Assembly: GCA_964008355.1 (NCBI GenBank)
Contig: CAXGBD010000045.1
Location: 1-10,079, forward strand
Direction of reading: 5' to 3'
From: DTSX01 sp964008355
Lineage (GTDB): Bacteria; Pseudomonadota; Gammaproteobacteria; Steroidobacterales; UBA11654
Length of the DNA: 10,079 bases
Of the stretch, positions 6,757 through 10,079 are shown piece after piece (the stretch's first letter is position 1; the number at the start of each line of letters is the position of its first letter). The translations under genes were made by a program, and so were the position numbers. A model generated the notes under the pieces. It was not told the DNA's origin, did no database searches, and was given only the letters and a program-made list of their open reading frames with translations.

Positions 6757-6821
6757 AATGGACACTGGATATAAATAGGGAAATCCAAATTTCTCATTGT
6801 TAGTCATCGGGCAGATAAAAA

Positions 6822-6827
6822 AGGGGA
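6822..6827 (+). promoter_or_regulatory. Ribosome-binding site of the propeller gene
   Basis: AGGGGA ends 5 nt before the ATG at 6833. This decides between the ATG and an upstream in-frame TTG at 6797. Confidence 0.75.
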
Positions 6828-6832
6828 AAGAA

Positions 6833-8158
6833 ATGAAATACATGGCAACTCGATCTTGGTACCGCAGTCTTATATTCACTAGTCTGTTGGTTGCCGCAAC
6901 TGTAACCCTATCATCGGGACACCCTATCAGTGAGAAGGGCAGACGCTCGATCAGTCCTGAGATTGCAGTGGGTTCCGATGGAGCCTTGAATGTCATATGG
7001 ATAGATAAAGGTTTAACTGTCAACCGACCACTGCCAAAACCCCGTAAACCTGGTGAACATAGCCATCGTTCTGCCACGGATTTATATTTTTCTCGTTCGG
7101 AGGATGGAGCTAAGACTTGGAGCCAACCCATTAAAATCAATGATCAGTCTGGTGAGGTTTGGGGATTTTCAGTCAGTAAGCCACTGATCAAAGTGGGTCC
7201 CAATGGTACGATCCATATTTTCTATCCAGCCAATGGACGCTCAGAAGCAACCGGCTTGGATGTCGTCAATGCCAGATATAGTCATTCTAGAGACAATGGC
7301 AAGAGTTTTTCACCTCCGATTACAATCAATCGTCCTGTGACTCAGGATCGAGGAGATTTGCTGGGGCAAGGTCTAACAATGTCCAATTCATTCGGCACCA
7401 TGGGCGTTGCTCCCAATGGAACAATTTTTACTGCTTGGCAAAATATCGTGAATATGAAGGATGCCAGTGATGGTGCCGATGGCATGCTGGCGATTTCAAC
7501 TGATGACGGTGAAAGCTTTAGCACTGAAAGAGCTGTTATACCAGGCAATGAGGTTTGTCCTTGTTGCCAATTTACACTGGCTTTTGAAAATGAGTTGGTT
7601 TACATAGGTTTTAGAAAGATCTTTGCTAATGGACGTGACAGTGTGGTTGCTAGATCAATTGATGGGGGTGAAACCTTTACAATTGACGGACGACTTGATT
7701 TGGCTCCTTGGAAAATAAATGGTTGTCCACTGAAACCCACCGAGTTAGCTGTCGATGGTGTGAATGTATATGCCGTAACCTACACTGCCGGAGAAGATCC
7801 AGCAGGACTCTATGTTACAGCTTCCAAAGACGGTGGGAAAACGTTTAGTGGCAAACAACAAGTTCACCCAGAAGCAGCCTATTCAGATGCAGCTTCGCTT
7901 GCAGTGGATGATATGGGTAATGTTCGTATCGTTTGGCATGCAAAGATCAATGGACCAAGACGACTTTTCACTTCGGTTTCTCTAAATGAAGGCCAATCTT
8001 TTTCTCTACCAGTGGAAATGACTATTCCTGATGGTAAATCCCAATTCCCAGCTACTGCCGTTGGGATCGATGGAACCGTATACGTTATCTGGGAACATGA
8101 GAATGAAGAAGTGTTCATCACCAGCTTGCCGTCAATGATCAATATAGTTAGCAACTGA
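6833..8158 (+). CDS. Secreted BNR/sialidase-like beta-propeller with a CPCC...CP cysteine set
   Basis: This encodes a 441-residue exported protein with a signal peptide (hydrophobic SLIFTSLLVAATVTLSSG region after RSWYR). Six Asp-box-like repeats of the S-x-D-x-G-x-T/S-F/W type start at residues 89, 152, 222, 275, 331 and 383 (for example SEDGAKTW, SKDGGKTF), spaced 52-70 residues apart, which fits a six-bladed propeller. Annotation pipelines often call such proteins exo-alpha-sialidases, but I do not see the catalytic tyrosine/arginine set and do not support enzymatic sialidase activity. Between blades lie C242-P-C-C245 and W293-K-I-N-G-C298-P, cysteines that recur in a subfamily of bacterial propellers and could bind metal or form disulfides. 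The stop overlaps the TlpA-like gene by one base, so a functional link to periplasmic thiol chemistry is likely. Confidence 0.88.
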   Translation: MKYMATRSWYRSLIFTSLLVAATVTLSSGHPISEKGRRSISPEIAVGSDGALNVIWIDKGLTVNRPLPKPRKPGEHSHRSATDLYFSRSEDGAKTWSQPIKINDQSGEVWGFSVSKPLIKVGPNGTIHIFYPANGRSEATGLDVVNARYSHSRDNGKSFSPPITINRPVTQDRGDLLGQGLTMSNSFGTMGVAPNGTIFTAWQNIVNMKDASDGADGMLAISTDDGESFSTERAVIPGNEVCPCCQFTLAFENELVYIGFRKIFANGRDSVVARSIDGGETFTIDGRLDLAPWKINGCPLKPTELAVDGVNVYAVTYTAGEDPAGLYVTASKDGGKTFSGKQQVHPEAAYSDAASLAVDDMGNVRIVWHAKINGPRRLFTSVSLNEGQSFSLPVEMTIPDGKSQFPATAVGIDGTVYVIWEHENEEVFITSLPSMINIVSN

Positions 8159-8652
8159 TGCATATTAAACTATTAGGGTTGTTCTGTACCTTATGGTTTT
8201 GTTTTGTACCCATAATCAATGCCTCTGAAAGGCTGATGCCCTTAGATGCAGCAGGTTTAGAATCAATAATAATAAAAGAGCAAAATAATATTGTGCTCAT
8301 CAACTTCTGGGCTACATGGTGTCGGCCTTGTCTTGAAGAAATTCCAATACTGATGAAACTAGAAAGAGAGCTAAAAGAGAGTGGTTTCAAGTTGGTGTCA
8401 GTCTCACTCGATGAACCAGAAAGTGCGGACATTCTAGTTAATCCTTTTATACAAAAATGGTTTCCTGGTTTTTCCAGTTACTTAAGTGTTGAACGGGATA
8501 TGGATAGCATGGTTAGTGTTGTTGACGCAGCATGGAACGAAATCCTTCCAACCAGCTATTTACTGAACAAAAATGGTACCATGGTTCATCGCATACAGGG
8601 GAGTTATTCTTCAGAAGAATTTTCTAAAATGATTCTACCGTTAATTGAATAG
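8158..8652 (+). CDS. TlpA-like periplasmic thiol-disulfide oxidoreductase
   Basis: This is a 164-residue exported thioredoxin-fold protein. Residues 1-22 form a signal peptide or anchor (MHIKLLGLFCTLWFCFVPII). The core carries NFWATWCRPCLEEIP with the redox pair C55 and C58, and the cis-proline loop is LPTSYLL with P131. This is the TlpA/ResA/DsbE pattern rather than DsbA. Proteins of this type reduce disulfides in the periplasm, for example in cytochrome c maturation or copper-site assembly. The ATG overlaps the stop of the propeller gene (TGATG), so translation is coupled and the propeller's CPCC cysteines are the obvious candidate substrate, although this is inference. No cytochrome or copper gene is in the window. 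Confidence 0.92.
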   Translation: MHIKLLGLFCTLWFCFVPIINASERLMPLDAAGLESIIIKEQNNIVLINFWATWCRPCLEEIPILMKLERELKESGFKLVSVSLDEPESADILVNPFIQKWFPGFSSYLSVERDMDSMVSVVDAAWNEILPTSYLLNKNGTMVHRIQGSYSSEEFSKMILPLIE

Positions 8653-8672
8653 CAGCAATATAGGGAATTGAC

Positions 8673-9944
8673 GTGACTATCTTTGGGACAAACATTAATT
8701 TATCTAAAGAAAAAGTAGCCCCTCTATTGAAGGCGTTTTTATTTTTTTATTCTGTCCTGTGTTCATGGTATGTCATAAGACCAGTTAGAAATGAAATGGC
8801 AGTTCAGGCAGGTCTCGAGAATCTACCTAACTTACTGGCCATTGTTTTGATCATTATGCTGTTAGCCAACCCTTTGTATTCCTGGGTAGTTTCAAAAGTT
8901 AACAAAGACAGGATTGTTCTTTACATCTATTTATTTTTTATTCTTAATCTTTTTGTATTTCTCTTAGGTTGGACTGCATTCGATGCCATCGGAAAGGCCT
9001 TAATCGCCAAGATATTCTATATCTGGTGCAATGTTTATTCTTTTTTTGTTGTATCTATTTTTTGGGTAAAGATTATCAATTATTTTCATAGGGATGAAGC
9101 TAAAAAGTATTTTGGCATAATCAGTGCTGGCGGTTCAATGGGGGCTTTTTCTGGCGCCACCATAGCACGTTATTTCTCAACTGAAGTTTGCGGCACTGTT
9201 GGCTTGGACAGTGGTCCCTTTAGTCTAGTTGTAATTTCAATTGTATTTTTAAGTATAGCGATTGTATTGAGCAATAGTTTAAAAGCGAGGAAACTAAATA
9301 GCAGTAATGAAATCGATGATGAAGTTATTCTAGGTGGTGGGGGCTTAGATGCAATCACCAGTCTATTTAAAGTCTCCTCAGTTCGTTATTTGGCAGCGTA
9401 TATCGTTCTTTGGACTACATTAATGACCATTGGCTGGATGATCGCTCTAGACATTGTTCAAAACTGGTCCAGTGACCCATGTCAGAGAACTGCTTTTTTT
9501 GCTCGCATAGAACAAATTGTGACCCCACTGACTTTGCTGTGCCAATTGTTTGTCACTTCATATATTCTCAGGAAAATTGGAGTTGCAGCAATTTTAATAG
9601 CTTACGGAGTAATTTTATCACTGGGTCTTATCGGATATGCAACTTATCCAGAATATACCACTGTTCTGGTAGTGGTAATCATTTCAAGAGTCTTTGAGTA
9701 TGGGTTTAATAAACCCACGCGCGAGACCGTTTTTACCGCTCTGAAAAAACAAGATCGTTATAAGTCGACTGTTTTTCTAGATACCTTTATTGCCCGTTCA
9801 GGGGAAGCATTCGGTAGTTGGTTTACCATTAAAGGCATGTTGATAATAGGTCTGTCATCAATGTCTGCAGCTTGGACAGCACTACCACTAGCAGCACTAC
9901 TGTCTTGGATAGGTTATCAAACGGCACGTTCAACCAAAGTTTAA
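8673..9944 (+). CDS. Tlc-type (NTP/NDP exchange transporter-like) 12-helix carrier
   Basis: This is a 423-residue integral inner-membrane protein with about 12 hydrophobic helices. The N-terminus carries the family's recognisable core: SWYVIRPVRNEMAVQAG (residues 31-47), followed by NLPNLL and a second helix pair ending P-L-Y-S-W. The middle has YFGIISAGGSMGAFSGATIA and the second half ISRVFEYGFNKPTRETVFTA. These match the Tlc/ATP-ADP antiporter-related MFS branch that is widespread in free-living Gram-negatives. Only intracellular parasites are known to use it for ATP import, so the substrate here is unknown. The start is GTG 8673 with TAGGG about 8 nt before it. It follows the TlpA-like gene by 20 bp, so it is probably in the same operon, and is followed by a terminator. 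Confidence 0.87.
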   Translation: MTIFGTNINLSKEKVAPLLKAFLFFYSVLCSWYVIRPVRNEMAVQAGLENLPNLLAIVLIIMLLANPLYSWVVSKVNKDRIVLYIYLFFILNLFVFLLGWTAFDAIGKALIAKIFYIWCNVYSFFVVSIFWVKIINYFHRDEAKKYFGIISAGGSMGAFSGATIARYFSTEVCGTVGLDSGPFSLVVISIVFLSIAIVLSNSLKARKLNSSNEIDDEVILGGGGLDAITSLFKVSSVRYLAAYIVLWTTLMTIGWMIALDIVQNWSSDPCQRTAFFARIEQIVTPLTLLCQLFVTSYILRKIGVAAILIAYGVILSLGLIGYATYPEYTTVLVVVIISRVFEYGFNKPTRETVFTALKKQDRYKSTVFLDTFIARSGEAFGSWFTIKGMLIIGLSSMSAAWTALPLAALLSWIGYQTARSTKV

Positions 9945-9991
9945 AGGGTGTTTTCTTTGTAAGGATTTTGGTATTTATTAAGATTTAAGGC

Positions 9992-10020
9992 AAAAAAAAA
10001 CAGAGCCTAAGCCCTGTTTT
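9992..10020 (-). terminator. Hairpin terminator, best read on the minus strand, possibly bidirectional
   Basis: On the minus strand CAGGGC-TTAG-GCTCTG (positions 10016-10001) forms a 6-bp stem with one G-U pair, flanked by A4 before and nine T after (9992-10000), an intrinsic terminator. On the plus strand the same arms contain an A-C mismatch but are followed by TTTTCT, so it may also stop transcription from the carrier gene ending at 9944. Confidence 0.7.
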
Positions 10021-10079
10021 CTAAGTCGAGTCCTTCGGGTGTCTGAAGTGAGATTTTTTCTCCAGCCCCTTGCTCGCTA
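10021..10079 (-). CDS. Possible 3' end of a gene entering from the right edge
   Basis: On the minus strand one frame reads 18 residues (ASKGLEKKSHFRHPKDST) to a TAG at 10023-10021, placed directly before the hairpin terminator, which is the usual layout for a gene end. A second frame is open further, to a TAG at 10009-10007, but that stop falls in the hairpin loop (SEQGAGEKISLQTPEGLDLE then NRA). Both are too short to identify. The terminator orientation is the main reason to expect a minus-strand gene. Confidence 0.3.
   Translation of the reverse strand, partial: ASKGLEKKSHFRHPKDST

Noticed and set aside
6694..7140. Minus-strand 148-codon frame over the start of the propeller gene
   Set aside because: It lies opposite the signal peptide and first blade of a supported gene, and its translation shows no domain or signal.

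Overview
The window looks like a chromosomal piece of a moderately AT-rich Gram-negative bacterium, most likely a (marine-type) gammaproteobacterium. The supporting evidence is a tRNA-Ser with an encoded CCA end, Sec-type signal peptides on several small proteins, a TlpA-like periplasmic thioredoxin, and a gene style (GPH symporter, DAO oxidoreductase, Tlc-like carrier, MORN proteins) common in that group. This assignment is inference; there is no rRNA or marker gene to settle it.

Left part (1-2198), visibly AT-richer. It starts with a five-copy 21-bp tandem repeat at 102-206, which probably lies in the start of a minus-strand gene running off the left edge. About 480 bases with no recognisable gene follow, then a complete tRNA-Ser(GCU) at 720-810. 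Three small minus-strand genes come next: a secreted four-cysteine protein, a four-helix membrane protein with an AHVHG motif, and a protein with an unknown N-terminal domain and MORN_2-type repeats. Directly upstream of the last is an almost pure A/T 29-bp tandem duplication. This has the look of an accessory segment beside a tRNA gene.

Middle minus-strand operon (2199-4928). Three overlapping genes read leftwards: a GPH/MFS sugar-type cation symporter, a SAM-dependent methyltransferase (11-bp overlap) and a 98-residue helical protein of unknown function (1-bp overlap). The overlaps imply one transcript and coupled translation, so uptake or export of a small molecule is probably linked to its methylation.

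Right plus-strand series (5074-9944). A small secreted MORN-repeat protein is followed 19 bp later by a DAO-family FAD oxidoreductase. After a 171-bp gap with overlapping palindromes comes a secreted beta-propeller (BNR) protein carrying a CPCC...CP cysteine set. Its stop overlaps the start of a TlpA-like thioredoxin, and a Tlc-type (NTP/NDP exchange-like) 12-helix carrier follows. The propeller-thioredoxin pair suggests that the propeller's cysteines are kept reduced or loaded with metal in the periplasm. The window closes with a hairpin terminator, best oriented for a minus-strand gene entering from the right edge.

I found no CRISPR array, no transposase, no phage structural gene and no recognised defence system.
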